DNA of 64,000 nucleotides, taken from positions 1 to 64,000 of the forward strand of contig JAUPTC010000177.1 of assembly GCA_030762895.1 (NCBI GenBank). Reading direction: 5' to 3'. Both the position numbers and the translations under genes were made by a program. The DNA is from Sophora flavescens (taxonomy: Eukaryota; Streptophyta; Magnoliopsida; Fabales; Fabaceae). Shown in pieces: positions 11,596 to 23,639 of this stretch. Below the pieces are notes generated by a model. It was not told the DNA's origin. It saw only the letters and a program-made list of their open reading frames with translations, and ran no database searches. Position 1 is the stretch's first letter. Every line of letters begins with the position of its first letter.

Positions 11596-14500
11596 TCACC
11601 GAAACCTATAGGAAGGAAGGTTAAATCTATTTCTATTGAAATCATCTAAGATAATATCCTGAACTACATTCCACCAAGTGAACCCTTGGGAACTAGTACC
11701 AAAATTTGCCAGCTTGTCTGCACAACAATTCCCTTCCCTATAAATATGGGACACGACTAAGTTTGGACTGTCGAAAAGAAAAAGACAGTTTTACCAACGG
11801 TTTCTTAGTTTCCAAGGAACCAAGGATATAGATTTGGATTTGAGGGCAGCCACCACCTGAGAAGAATCACTCTCGATCCAAATGCTTCTCCAGCCTTTTT
11901 CAATTGCTAATTCAATAGCTTTTATAGCAGCTAAGAACTCAGCATGTAAGGAGAAACTGACGACAATATTCAAAGCAAAACAACCAAGAAAACTGCCCCA
12001 ACCATCCCTGAATATCCCCCCACAGGCTGCTAGGCCAGGACAGCCCTTGGCTGAGCCATCAATGTTGCACTTAAACCATCCCCAAGAGGGAGGAATCTAG
12101 TTGACCTGCTTGATAATTGGAGCTTTTCCCAAATGGCCCGAAACAGAAAAATAACTCAGCATATTGGAATGATGATCAGGAGAAGAGATTGTGCCAAAAG
12201 AGTAAGTTCCTGATAGAGAAACTGAAGCTGCTATCATGCTAATAATGGACCAAGACTTATAAGCTTTGCTCTCAAAACGGATTTTGTTTCTGTTGAACCA
12301 GATGAACCAAATTATATTAACTACTGCTGCCAGCTTCATATCAGTTATTTGAGAGCTGTTACTGACATAGCAGAGAGTGAGGAGGCTGTGAAAGGAGGAC
12401 AACTTTGGCCTACAACCGAAGATTCTTTCGAACCAGTGCCAAATCTCCAGGGAGAAGGGGCAAGATAGGAATAAATGACTGGAGCTTTCCTCAGCCTTCC
12501 CACAAAGACAGCATCTAGAGACCATAACACAACCCTTTGCTTTAAGATTCTCATCAGTGGGAGCTTTGCCATGTAGAAGCCTCCATATTAACAGAGATCT
12601 AGAAGAAGGAATAGCTGAATTCCAAACCATTTTACCCCAATCAACAGGCTGCTGTCTAGGATTGAGGAAGTTATAAGAGTCCTTAAAGGACAACAAACCA
12701 GAAACCGAGAGCTTCCACATAAGTCGATCATCGGTGTGGACAAGAGGGATTATTACCTTCTTAATTTCAGCTGTAATCTCGGGACAATTGATAGACGAGC
12801 ATCGAGGAATACACCAAGCCCTGACCATCAATGAAGTCTGCCACAGAGCGATGACAGTTTATCTTTGCTCGGGAGGAATGTGCAAGACATCAACAATAGG
12901 ATTAACAAGCCACCTATCTATCCGAGAAATTAATATGCAGACCATTTCCAAGTTTCCAAGAGCAATTATCTAATAGAGAGTGGATGAACAAAGAGATGCC
13001 AGGAGCCACACCGAGGATCCGATATAAGAAGAGCAAGGAACATTGTTTCTAAAGCATCTAGCCTTGATCAGTGGACCGACCTTTGGTTGTTTAAGGAAAT
13101 CACATTCAGCTAAGCTTTAAAAGAGCAGCATGGTTGATGGCTTTGAGAGGCCACGATGCCAAGGTCTCCTTCCATGAATGGTGTGCAAACCTTCTTCCAA
13201 GCCACTGCGATTAACTTTCTTTTGAAGGTATCTCCGACCAAACAAAATTCTTTATCCAAGATTCCATGGACTTTAACGAGAAGTAGGCGGAGGTAAGTGT
13301 GAAAGTCTGTATAGTAACATGCCTTGAATAATGGATTTTACCAACTGAATTCTACCCATTATGGATAAAAAATGAACCCTTCCAGGCTGAAAGTTTTGAC
13401 TTGACTCTATCTGCTATAGGCTGTAGATGAGATTTTTGTCGGCTTACCTCTAAAAATTGGGACCTCGAGGTAGTTAAAAGGAATGGAACCAGCCGTAAAG
13501 CCTAGGAAATTGCTAAGAGTAGCAGTGCCGGAGGAAGAGATACAGCCAGGATAGAATCTGCACTTAGGCGGACTTAAAACTTGGCCGAAGTCTCGGCATA
13601 CTCCCTGAACAAATTCATCAAATTCAGCAAGTTCTGTTTTGTTCCCTTGCAGAACACCAAAATGTCATCCGCATAAAGTACATGACTTGGAGTTTTGAAC
13701 CCTCTAGGCCCTAACGTGGAGTTTAGCTTTCCTTCTTTAATCAAAAGAGAGATTCCTCTACTAAGCACATCTTCTGCAAGGCAAAAGAGAAGAGGAGACA
13801 GTGAGACCCCTTGCCTAACTCCCCTCTTGCAAGAGAAGTAACCAACTAATCTGCCATTCAGAGAAAGAAAGCTTTGCGAGAATGCAGGATGACCTTGATC
13901 CAGTTACAAAACTGACTATTGAAACCTAAAGTCTCCAACACTTGCAGCAAGAAATTCCAATCAATTGTGTCAAAGGCCTTGTTGATGTCAAATTTCAAGG
14001 CTATGTTGCCACCAAAAGATCTATTATGAAGCATGTTTGTGGCCTCAGATGTTATGCAGATACAATCACTGATTTGTCTATCCTTGATGAAACCTCTCTG
14101 GTTCTGGGACACTATCCTTGGAGCCACCCTGGCCAATCTATCAGCTAGGACCTTAGTGATGATTTTAAACTGATAATTAGCCAGGGCAATAGGTCTAAAG
14201 TTTTCCACTGCAGCAGCTCCTTTGAACTTGGGGATGAGCACTACTAAGTTGGAGTTTAAGTTAGGAAGAAGCCAACCTTGAGAGAAGAATTGAGATACTG
14301 AATTGAAAACATCCAAGGAAACTATATCCCAAAACCTTTGGTAGAAGCAACCACCAAAGACGTCCGGACCAGGAGCTCCATCTCCATTCATAGAGAAAAC
14401 AGCTTCTCTAATCTTATCCATCGAAGGCTGTTTTGTCAGCATATCATTATCATCCGTAGAAACTGAAGCAGAGATGGTTCTTTGAGTTAAACCATTCGTG

Positions 14501-15731
14501 GAACAGGAATTGTCTGAAGCATATAGGTCTGCATAGTAAGCTAACACAATTCTCTCCAAATCCTCTTGTTGGTCATAAATAACCCCATTGTGCCGAAGCA
14601 TAGATAGATGCTTTGTGGCATGCCTAATCTTGGCTATTCTGTGAAAATAGGAGGTGTTTCTATCGCCAAAGCAATGCCAATTAATCCTGGTTTCTCTTTC
14701 CAGAATGTTTCCTGAAAACATAAAGCTTGTTGCATATTTTTCTGAGCTAGCGTTTCTTGGACATGAAGAAATTCAGTCCAGGCATCAACTTGAATTTGCC
14801 TCTGCACATTCTCAACAGCAGCAGTTGCATCCTTTACTTTCAAGTGGATATCTCCAAAAACCTGTTTATTCCAAGTCTTAAACTCAAGTTTCAAATTTTT
14901 GAGCTTCTGTGATAGAATAAACATAGGGCAGCCCAACACAGGTTTTTTCCAAACCTCAGTCACAAGCCTAGAACAGTCAGGATGGTCCAACCACATCTTG
15001 AGGAATTTAAAGGAAGATGGAAATGATTTGGAGCCTTTTTGCATCAGTAAAACAATTGGAAAATGATCTGAGTGTAATCTATGGAGAGTGCAACAAGTAA
15101 TAGAGCTCCAGAAGTCAATACACTCTTCATTACAGATTGCTCGATCTATTCGTATCTCAATGTGGGAACCAGATCTTCTCCTATTGGACCAGGTATACTC
15201 AGCACCTTTTGTTTCCAGGTGAGTCAAGGAGCAAGAGTCAGTCCAAGGCCCGAACTCAGCACAGGAAAGTGATGATGGAAGGTTGCCCCCTCTCTTTTCA
15301 TGAGCGTCGAGGATAACATTAAAATCTCCTAGGAAGCACCATGAGCCAGGGTTGTCTCTTTGTAAAGTAGCTAATTCGGACTGAGCTATCTTCTTTGGAT
15401 GTAGGTGGTACATGCATACACAGCAGAGCAGAAAAGAGCCTGACCATGAAAATCAACTGAAAAGGAAATATGCTGGGATGCAGTAGAAATCACTGAAGGA
15501 TTAAGGTAATCAACACAGATGGCCCATAAATTTGGGAGGTGTGCTCCTCTATCATTAATGAGAAAAAGCTTAAGGTTTAGCTGCCTCCAAAACGAAGGGG
15601 GAAGCAATCGAAGCAATCTTGGCCTCAATGAAGAAAATGAAATCAGGCTTATGAGTTAAACACATATTCTTTATGTACAGTATGGTGTCACTGTTTGCAA
15701 CACCTCTTGTATTCCAAAAAATTGGTTTCAT
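11596..15731 (-). pseudogene. LINE ORF2: endonuclease, reverse transcriptase, RNase H (degraded)
   Basis: The start ATG at 15731-15729 overlaps the ORF1 stop as TGATG; it opens MKPIFWNTRG, the usual start of the L1 endonuclease. The endonuclease shows GDFNVIL and HSDHFPIVL (about 15300-15030). The reverse transcriptase shows LIPKF, NFRPIALANYQFK, FDINKAFDTIDW, GVRQG.SLSPLLF and the catalytic YADD (about 14240-13640). A zf-RVT region with CLCGKAEESSSHLFLSCPF lies near 12530-12440. RNase H has NIDGS, HAEF, ESDS and EGNCCADKLA (about 12080-11690). The frame shifts near 15595 and 15400 and elsewhere, and TAA at 11793-11791 interrupts RNase H. All catalytic motifs remain visible, so decay is moderate, but the protein cannot be made. 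Confidence 0.9.
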
Positions 15732-16137
15732 CAGGCAAACAGCCTAGGGCCTGCCCTTGATCGAGCATTCGTTTCCAAAGCTTCTCCAGCTTTTTTTCTA
15801 TTCTGGCTTTGCTTCTTTTTTTGAGATTTGCTCGAGACTTTAGTGAATTCTATCTCAGTGGGAGGATCGACCTCCTTATCTGAGGCAGCTTCCTCTTCTT
15901 CATTAGCCCAAAATTTCGAAACTATCCGCAAATCATTTTTGACTACAGGATTCATAGGCTTAGAGATAAAGTCAGGGGTAATAGTTAATCTGTTACTAAC
16001 CGAATTAGAGATACTGTCATAGGAATTTGGCACAACATCAAGATGGTCCTGACTTGAAAGAGAATCCGTGACTACTACAGCAGGTGATTGAAATTCATCA
16101 AACACATTTTCACAAGACTCTAAGTCATCATCATCAT
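15731..16137 (-). pseudogene. LINE ORF1, C-terminal part
   Basis: The frame runs to a stop at 15733-15731 that overlaps the ORF2 start (TGATG). It encodes an acidic, serine-rich region with a run of six aspartates at its upstream end, then a lysine-rich stretch KSQKKKQSQNRKK, like the tail of plant L1 ORF1 proteins. The open frame extends upstream to 16225, but those residues come from the antisense of the inserted LTR and are not LINE protein. The middle of ORF1, where a zinc knuckle would lie, is missing at the join. Confidence 0.7.
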
Positions 16138-16628
16138 CATCATAAGTATATGGTGAAATTTTTGGTTGAAAATTCAGACGGAACCCGGTCTGTGTTTTCG
16201 TTGACAGTAAGATTTTACTGCTCAAATGACCTAATTTGGACTCGTGAACGAAAAACTTAAGGTTTTTATGAAGTTTCCAACTTCTTTGGCTATTTTAAAA
16301 CTTTTTCACTTAAAAAGTGAAATAATATATATTATGCGGGCGTTATACGAAATCGGGTAAACGACGGAGCTGAAAACGGGATTTGCGGGACCCGCTAACG
16401 GATAAATAGGATGTCAAATCATGATGAGTCACAAGGGGTGAGTCATGGGATGACTCCTCATGGTCATGATTACTTTTTAGGGGAAATGACCATTATGCCC
16501 TTATGGTTGATTTTAATTACCAATTAACCTAAAGCAAGATTACACCTTTGTCCTTGGATTTTTGGCATATTGACCCTTTTTCCCTTGAAACCACGGCCTC
16601 AAGGCTTCCAAGAGGCCCAACTTCACAC

Positions 16629-16638
16629 CTATTTAAGG
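16629..16638 (+). promoter_or_regulatory. TATA-like box in the truncated family-A LTR
   Basis: CTATTTAAGG lies about 30 bp upstream of a pyrimidine-rich leader (CTTCATCTTCTTCATC). A donor-like CAAGAG/GTGAAT follows about 120 nt downstream. This mirrors the TATA-to-donor spacing in the family-B LTR. Confidence 0.4.
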
Positions 16639-18720
16639 AGCACTTCATCTTCTTCATCAACTTTGCCATTTTCCATTAAAACTCCTAAGTTACATAGCTT
16701 GATTTTGTGAAGCAAGTCCTTGGATCTTCACTTGTTTTTGATCTTCAAGAGGTGAATCCTATTCTCCTTCCCTAATCATGTCTATGTTCTTCAATAAGTT
16801 TCATGATTCAAAGTCTATTTCATCTATATTCATCACTTTTAAGTTTCTAGATCTAGAACTTTGAAAAATCATAGTAAATCATAGAAAAATCCTAAAAATG
16901 TGAAACCAATTTCTATGATCCTATTATCCTCTCTATATTCAAGATCCAAGAGTGTGCATAAAAATAAATTTTCGTGCCTAGTTAACCTAAAGAGGCAGAA
17001 CCTATGTCTTGGTGGGGGGGAGGATTTTGTTCATTTTCTTTACATGATCCAATCTTATAAGTTATGTAGGTATTGGATCTATGTTGTTTGAAATGAATCA
17101 AGGTCTCTAAGCTAATTTAGTTTTCATGGCTGAAATTTAATTGTTTGAGGATTGGAAGATTTAATTTCAATCTTTGTATAATGATCATTGATTTAGGGTT
17201 TTAAGTAACTAGGAATCATAAATCCAAGAGTTTAGAAATTTTAGAGATTTCTAACCCCAAACTCAGCCCTTGGCCGAAACCCTAGTTCTTGGAACTAGAT
17301 CAGTTTTAGTTCATGTTCTTGGTTCATAATCTTAGTTTAAGTGCTTAATCATGTTTAAGTTACTTATGGATCATAAATCCCTAAGTTAACAAAATTTTAA
17401 CTTTCCTAACTTAGAAAAGTTGTTGAGGCCGAACCTTAACCTCCATGAGTCAAGTATGTTTTTGTTTGATTTGATTTATTTTGGTTGCAATTCGTTATGA
17501 AGGAATCGATCGAGTTGGTTTGACCTAAAGCCGACGGAGGAAGCCGGATCAAATCGGGAGATTATTTGAAACCGTTAGTTCAAGTCTCCAAGAGGTAAGG
17601 GGAGCTTACCTGAGGGATTTTCTCAATAACTATTTGTTTGTAGTGTGGTTTATATGATTTATATGTGGTTGTGGTTATTTGTTTTGTTGTTTACGTTGTG
17701 TTGTTTATCTGTGTATCGGTGTTTGATCTGCTTTTAATTTATTTAATTATCTGCGATCGTATATGATATTGTTATGATGCATGATCTGCCTGGGGATATA
17801 ATTCCGATGATTGTTGTTGAATGTTATTTGTGAGTGTTGTTTGTGAAGCTTTGATGAGTGGTCAGTGCACAACCGATTAATCAGATAAAAGCTTTAATAA
17901 GCTGTGTAGATTATATTCAATGTTTTATGGGAAATGTTGGAATATAATAGTGGTGGAAAATATTATTTTGGAAAAATAATGAGTTTTGAGAAATATTATT
18001 ATTTTAATAATTTATTAGTGTAAAAGTAAATTATGAGTCACAATGAGCGCGAAACCGTGAAAATATTTTTGCACTGCTAATTTTTATGTAAGAAATTCCG
18101 GAATATTAGAAAATGTTATTTTATGAAATTAATTGGTGAAAATAAGTTAATTATGATTTTAGAAAATTATTTAAGTGGAAAAAGCCAATTTGGGCTTAAA
18201 AAGCTTTAAAAATAATAGTTGACGGCAAATTTGGAAAAAAATGTAGACGGCAAGTGTTTTGATACGGCGGTACATATTTTGAGAAAGTTAAAACCTCAAG
18301 TGACTCATTTTTGTGAAAAACTAAGTTGTATTATTTAAAGGATTTTCTGAAAATGAAAAATAAATTCAACCGTGTTGAAGGTGGTGTGGAACTTAGTAGC
18401 CGAGACGTCGGGGTACTAAGGTTCTTTGTTGTTAAGGACTTGGGGTCCTTTGGACTTTGAGGTCCTGTAGACTTGGTGTCTACTGTATACGTTGTGTATA
18501 CTGTGTTTAAACATTTAAGATGTTTTCTACTACCACGAACCTAAGACTGATTGCAAGGTCGAGAGGTGTCGTGATTGAGCACTCGGACCGTGAGGTCCTG
18601 TGTTTTAATAAAAGTTTTAAGGATGTTGAAAATGTGTGAGTCGTAAGCCATTTTGAGCTTCGGCAAGAAAAGATCGAACACAAAGAAAAGCGTCAAGAAC
18701 AGAGTGTTTTCCTTGCATTT

Positions 18721-18865
18721 GGCAGACGTGCCTGTGTTCTGGCTGCGTGCCTGGTGTTCTGGCTGCATACCTGGTATCCTGTTCTGGCTGCGTGCCTGGT
18801 ATTCTGTTCTGGCTGGGTATTCTGTTCTGACTGTGTGCCTGGTGTTCTGGCTGCGTGCCTGGGAG
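18721..18865 (+). repeat. Minisatellite in the truncated family-A LTR
   Basis: Imperfect tandem copies of about 20-25 bp built on GTTCTGGCTGCGTGCCTGG, with one GTATTCTGTTCTGGCTGG variant. The two LTRs of the 38150-55061 element carry different repeats of different length at the same place (41231-41395 and 54325-54425), so this is a hypervariable site within the family. Confidence 0.75.
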
Positions 18866-19499
18866 TCTGATCAACTCATTACTTGTTGGGATATCTCATG
18901 AGATTAGGTGTGAATGTTTAGATGATGTATAGAAGTGTTCATGCATAGTTTTCCAATGTTGATGTTTGGGGTGTGAAACCCACTGATAAATTGTATGCTA
19001 TAATTGAGATGTTTATGTATATGTGTATGTGTCTTCTTTTGTGCGAGCATTTAGTTATTTTGTTAAATCCATATATTGGTGTCTCACCCTTACAAACATA
19101 TCAGAGTCACACAAGGGATAAAATCTCTACAAAAAAAAGGAGAAGGGTCATGCAGTTCGAGGCATCTTTGTCTTTGCTCCGATTGGCGGTAGTGTTCATT
19201 AATTAGTTACGACCAGCTTAGGTCCTATTTTGATATATTGTGTTTAGGAGAATAAAACTGATAATGATCTAGGTGTGAAGACATATGAGGCAGTATAGTT
19301 GTATGACTTATATACATTATGTATTTAAGTGTGATTTGATTACGTTGTTGTTGTTATAAGGTTAAAAAGAAAAAAAATTTATCACCATATTTTGAAAAGA
19401 TGAACGTTGAGAAAACATTATTTTCTGAAAGCAACCAGCAAATTAAGTTTTATTTCCGCAAACGGGTAACCATGTGATGACCCAAGTTAGGGTGTCACA

Positions 19500-19854
19500 G
19501 GTTCCATAATTTCGATAACTTCTCTCTCAAGTCATTAAACTTGACGGGTTGACTACCCTTAGGAAGAAGCAATCTGCCATGAAGATTATTTTTACAACTT
19601 TCTATACCTTTCAGATATTCATCTTCTGAGATCTTGATAGAGATTGAGCCACTCTTGACACATGGCTTGGGAAGCTGACTAACATGAATATCAAAGGAGG
19701 TATTTAGCGCTTCAGGAAATGATTTTTGATGAGGGGGTGCACTCGCGTAGGGATAGGACGAAGAGGGTTGAGAAACCAAACCAGCATGCTGAGGAGGAGG
19801 GGGTAGACAGTCTGGGAAGAGAAATTGCCAAGTGCAAGGCGAGGTAGTGGCCAT
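19500..19854 (-). pseudogene. LINE ORF1, N-terminal part (DUF4283-like)
   Basis: From the ATG at 19854 the frame opens with a proline/serine-rich leader. It then gives SGSISIKISEDEYLKGIESCK, GRLLLPKGSQPVKFNDLREK and LSKLWN, which match the start of the DUF4283 domain common in plant L1 ORF1 proteins. Coding is cut at 19500 by the LTR end, and a stop follows immediately in LTR sequence. The remainder of DUF4283 is missing between here and 16137. The ORF1 function, RNA binding in the LINE particle, is family knowledge. Confidence 0.75.
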
Positions 19855-22800
19855 GGCGGGCGAGCGTGAACCCTAGACCTCCATGCAAAACCCAAGCAGC
19901 CGTCCGTCTAAAATAGGGTTAGAATTAGGGTTTTGGGTTAAAATTAGGCTTTTGGGAAAAATTAGGGTTCTGGGTGAATTTTAAGGTTTAGGATCAAAAC
20001 TAAGGTTTAGGGTTTGAATTAGGATATTGAGTTAGGGTTTTGGGAAAAATTAGGGTTCTGGGTCAAATTTAGGGTTTCGGATCTAAATTAGGGTTTAGTA
20101 TTTGAATTAGGGTTTTCAGTTTAAAATACGGTTTTGGGTAAAAAATAAGGTTAAAATTAGGGTTTGGGGGTTAAAATTTGGGTATTGGGTCCAAATTAGG
20201 GTTATGGGTCAAAATTAGAGTTTAGGGTTTGAATTAATGTTTTGAGTTAAAAATAGGGTTTTGGGTCAAAAATATGGTTAGAATTAGGGTTTTGCTTTAA
20301 AATTAGGATTTCGGGTCAAAATTAGGGTTTATGGTTTGAAATAAGGTTAGAATTAGGCTTTTGGGTAAAATTAGGGTTTCGTGTCAAATTACGATTCTGG
20401 GTCAAATTTAGGGTCCAAATTAGGGTTTAGGGTTTGAATTAGGTTTTGAGTTTAAAATAGGGTTTTGGGTCAAAAATAGGGTTAGAATTAGGGTTTTGGG
20501 TTAAAATTAGGGTTTTGAGTTAAAATTAGGGTTCTGGGTCAAAATAAGGTTAGAATTAGGGTTTGGGGTTAAAATTTGGGTATTGGGTCCAAATTAGGGT
20601 TTTAGGTCAAAATTAGAGTTTAGGGTTTGAATTAAGGTTGAGTTAAAAATAGGGTTTTGGGTCAAAAATAGGGTTAGAATTAGGGTTTTGGTTTAAAATT
20701 AGGGTTTCGGCTCATAATTAGAGTTCTGGGTCAAATTTAGGGTTTCTGGTTACGGGTCAAAATTAGGTTTTTGGGTCAAATTTTGGGTTTACGATCAAAA
20801 TTAGGGTTAAGGGTTTGAATTAGGGTTGAGTTAAAAATAGGGTTTTGGGTCAAAATAGTGTTAGAATTAGGGTTTTGGATCAAAACTTGGGTTTTGGGTC
20901 CAAATTTGGGTTTTGGGTCCAAATTTGGGTTTAGGGTTTGAATTAAGGTTTTGAGTTTAAAATAGGGTTTTGGGTCAAAAATAAGGTTAGTAATAGGGTT
21001 TTGGGTTAAACTTAGGGTTCTGGGTCAAAATTAAGGCTTAGGGTTAGAATTAGGGTTTTCAGTAAAATTAGGGTTTCGGGTCAAAATTAGGGTTCGGGGT
21101 CAAATTTAGGGTTTAAGGTCAAAATTAGGGTTTAGGGTTTGAAATAGGGTTTTGGGTCAAAAATAGGGTTAGAATTAGGGTTTTAGGTCAAAATTATGGT
21201 TCTAGGTCAAATTTAGGGTCCAAATTAGGGTTTACGGTTTGAATTAGGTTTTGAGTTTAAAATAGGGTTTTGGGTAAAAAATAGTGTTAGAATTAGCGGT
21301 TTGGGTTAAAATTAGGGTTTCGGGTCAAATTTAAGGTTTAGGATCAAAATTAGGGTTTAGGGTTCGAATTAGGGTTAGAATTGGGCTTTTGGGTAAAATT
21401 ATGGTTTCGGGTCAAAATTAGGGTTCTGGGTCAAAATTAGAGTTTAGGGTCCAAATTAGGGTTTAGGGTTTGAATTAGGTTTTGAGTTTAAAATAGGGTT
21501 TTGGGTCAAAATAGGGTTAGAATTAGGGTTGTGTCAAAAATAGGGCTTTGGGTTAGAATTTGGATTTTGGTTAAAATTGGCGTTTCGGGGTCAAATTTAG
21601 GGTTTAGGGTCAAAATTAGGGTTTAGGGTTTGTAATAGGGTTTTGAGTTTAAAATAGGGTATTGGGCCAAAAATAGTGTTAGAATTAGGGTTTTAGGTCA
21701 AAATTAGGGCATTGGGTTAAAACTAGGGTTTTGGGTCAAACATAGGGTTTAGGGTTTGAATTAGGGTTTTGAGTTAAAAATAGGTTTTTGGGTCAGAAAT
21801 AGGTTTAGAATTAGGGTTTTGGGTTAAAATTAGAGTTTCGGGTCAAATTTTGGGTTTAGGGTCAAAATTAGGGTTTAGGGTTTGAATTAGGGTTTTGAGT
21901 AAAAATTAGGATTTTGGGTCAAAAATAGGGTTAGAATTAGGGTTTTGGGTCAAAATTAGGGCTTTGGGTTAAAATTAGGGATTTGGGTTAAAATTAGGGT
22001 TTCGGGTCAAAATTAGGGTTCTGGGTCAAATTTAGGGTTTAGTTTCAAAATTAAGGTTTAGGGTTTGAAATAGGGTTTTGAGCTTAAAATACGGTTTTGG
22101 GTCAAAAATACAGTTAGAATTAGGTATTTGGGTCAAAATTAGGGCTTTGGGTTAAAATTTGGGTTTTGGGTCCAAATTTGGGTTTAGTGTTTGAATTTGG
22201 GTTTTGGGTTAAAACTAGGGTTTTGGATCAAAATTAGGGTTTTGGTTCAAATTTAGAGTTTAGTATCAAAATTAGGGTTTGAATTAGGGCTTTGTGTTAA
22301 AAATAGGGTTTTGGGTCAAAAATTAGGTTAGAATTATGGTTTTGGGTTAAAATTTAGGGTTTCAGGTCAAAATTAGGGTTTTGGGTCAAAATTAGGGTTT
22401 AGGGTTTGAATTAGGGTTAGAATTATACTTTTGGGTAAAATAAGGGTTTCGGGTCAAAATTACGGTTCTGGGTCAAATTTAGGGTCCAAATTAGGGTTTA
22501 GGGTTTGAATTAGGTTTTGAGTTTAAAATAGGGTTTTGGGTCAAAATAGGGTTCGAATTAGGGTTGTGTCAAAATTAGGGCTTAGGGTTAGAATTTGGGT
22601 TAGAATTAGGATTTTGGGTAAAATTATGGTTTCGGGGTCAAATTTAGGGTTTAGAGTCAAAATTAGTGTTTTGGGTTTGTAATAGGGTTTTGAGTTTAAA
22701 ATAGGGTATTGGGCCAAAAATAGTGTTAGAATTAGGGTTTTAGGTCAAAATTAGGGCTTTGGGTTAAAACTAGGGTTTTGGGTCAAACATAGGGTTTAGG

Positions 22801-23639
22801 GTTTGAATTAGGGTTTTGAGTTAAAAATAGGTTTTTGGGTCAGAAATCGGGTTATTATTAGGGTTTTGGGTTAAAATTAGAGTTTCGGGTCAAATTTTGT
22901 TTTTAGGGTCAAAACTAGTTTGAATTAGGGTTTTGAGTAAAAATTAGGATTTTGGGTCAAAAATAGGGTTAGAATTAGCGTTTTGGGTCAAAATTAGGGC
23001 TTTGGGTTAAAATTAGGGTTTTGGTTTAAAATTAGGGTTTCAGGTCAAAATTTTGGTTCTGGGTCAAATTTAGGGTTTCGGATCAAAATTGGGGTTAACG
23101 GTTTGAAATAGTGTTTGAGTTTAAAATAGGGTTTTGGGTCAAAAATACGGTTAGAATTAGGGTTTCGGGTCAAAATTAGGGCTTTGGGTTAAAATTAGGG
23201 TTTTGGGTCAAAATTTGGGTTTTGGGTCCAAATTAGGGTTTAGGTTTGAATTTGGGTTTTGAGTTAAAACTAGGGTTTCGGATCAAAATTAGGGTTGGGT
23301 AAAATTTAGAGTTTAGTATCAAAATTAGGGTTTGAATTAGGGCTTTGTGTTAAAAATAGGGTTTTGGGTCAAAAATAAGGTTAGAATTAGGGTTTTGGGT
23401 TAAAATTTAGGGTTTCGGGTCAAAATTAGGGTTCTGGGTCAAAATTAGGGTTTAGGGTTTGAATTAAGGTTAGAATTATGCTTTTGGGTAAAATTAGTGT
23501 TTCGGGTCAAAATTACGGTTCTGGGTCAAATTTAGGGCCCAAATTAGGGTTTAGGGTTTGAGTTAGGTTGAGTTTCAAATAGGGTTTTAGGTCTAAAATA
23601 GGGTTAGAATTAGGGTATTGGGTTAAAATTAGGGTTCTG

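Larger units (their letters stand above)
16138..19499 (+). mobile_element. 5'-truncated gypsy LTR (family A) inside LINE ORF1
   Basis: The sequence matches the LTRs at 38150-42027 and 43915-55061 over nearly its whole length, on the plus strand, and ends with the same GGGTGTCACA at 19499. It lacks roughly the first 120 bp of the LTR (no TGTAACACCCCGA). The left join to the LINE falls in a shared ATCATAAG next to the LINE's TCA trinucleotide run, so a microhomology-mediated deletion probably removed the LTR start and part of ORF1. It has no PBS or internal region, consistent with a solo LTR later truncated. No supported gene lies inside. Confidence 0.85.
11436..19907 (-). mobile_element. Plant L1-type LINE, interrupted by an LTR fragment
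   Basis: The minus strand carries a near full-length non-LTR retrotransposon: ORF1 start at 19854, then ORF1 tail, endonuclease, reverse transcriptase, zinc-finger region and RNase H, ending near 11596 with about 160 bp of 3' sequence. A 3.36-kb gypsy LTR fragment (about 16138-19499) lies inside ORF1. Only about 50 bp precede the ORF1 ATG before satellite resumes, so the LINE inserted into the satellite. Its poly(A) end is missing: the 3' side is abutted by the family-B LTR at 11435. Both ORFs are broken. Confidence 0.85.

Noticed and set aside
16138..16225. The first 30 residues of the open frame at 16225-15731 as LINE ORF1 start
   Set aside because: This part is antisense LTR sequence. The true ORF1 start is at 19854.
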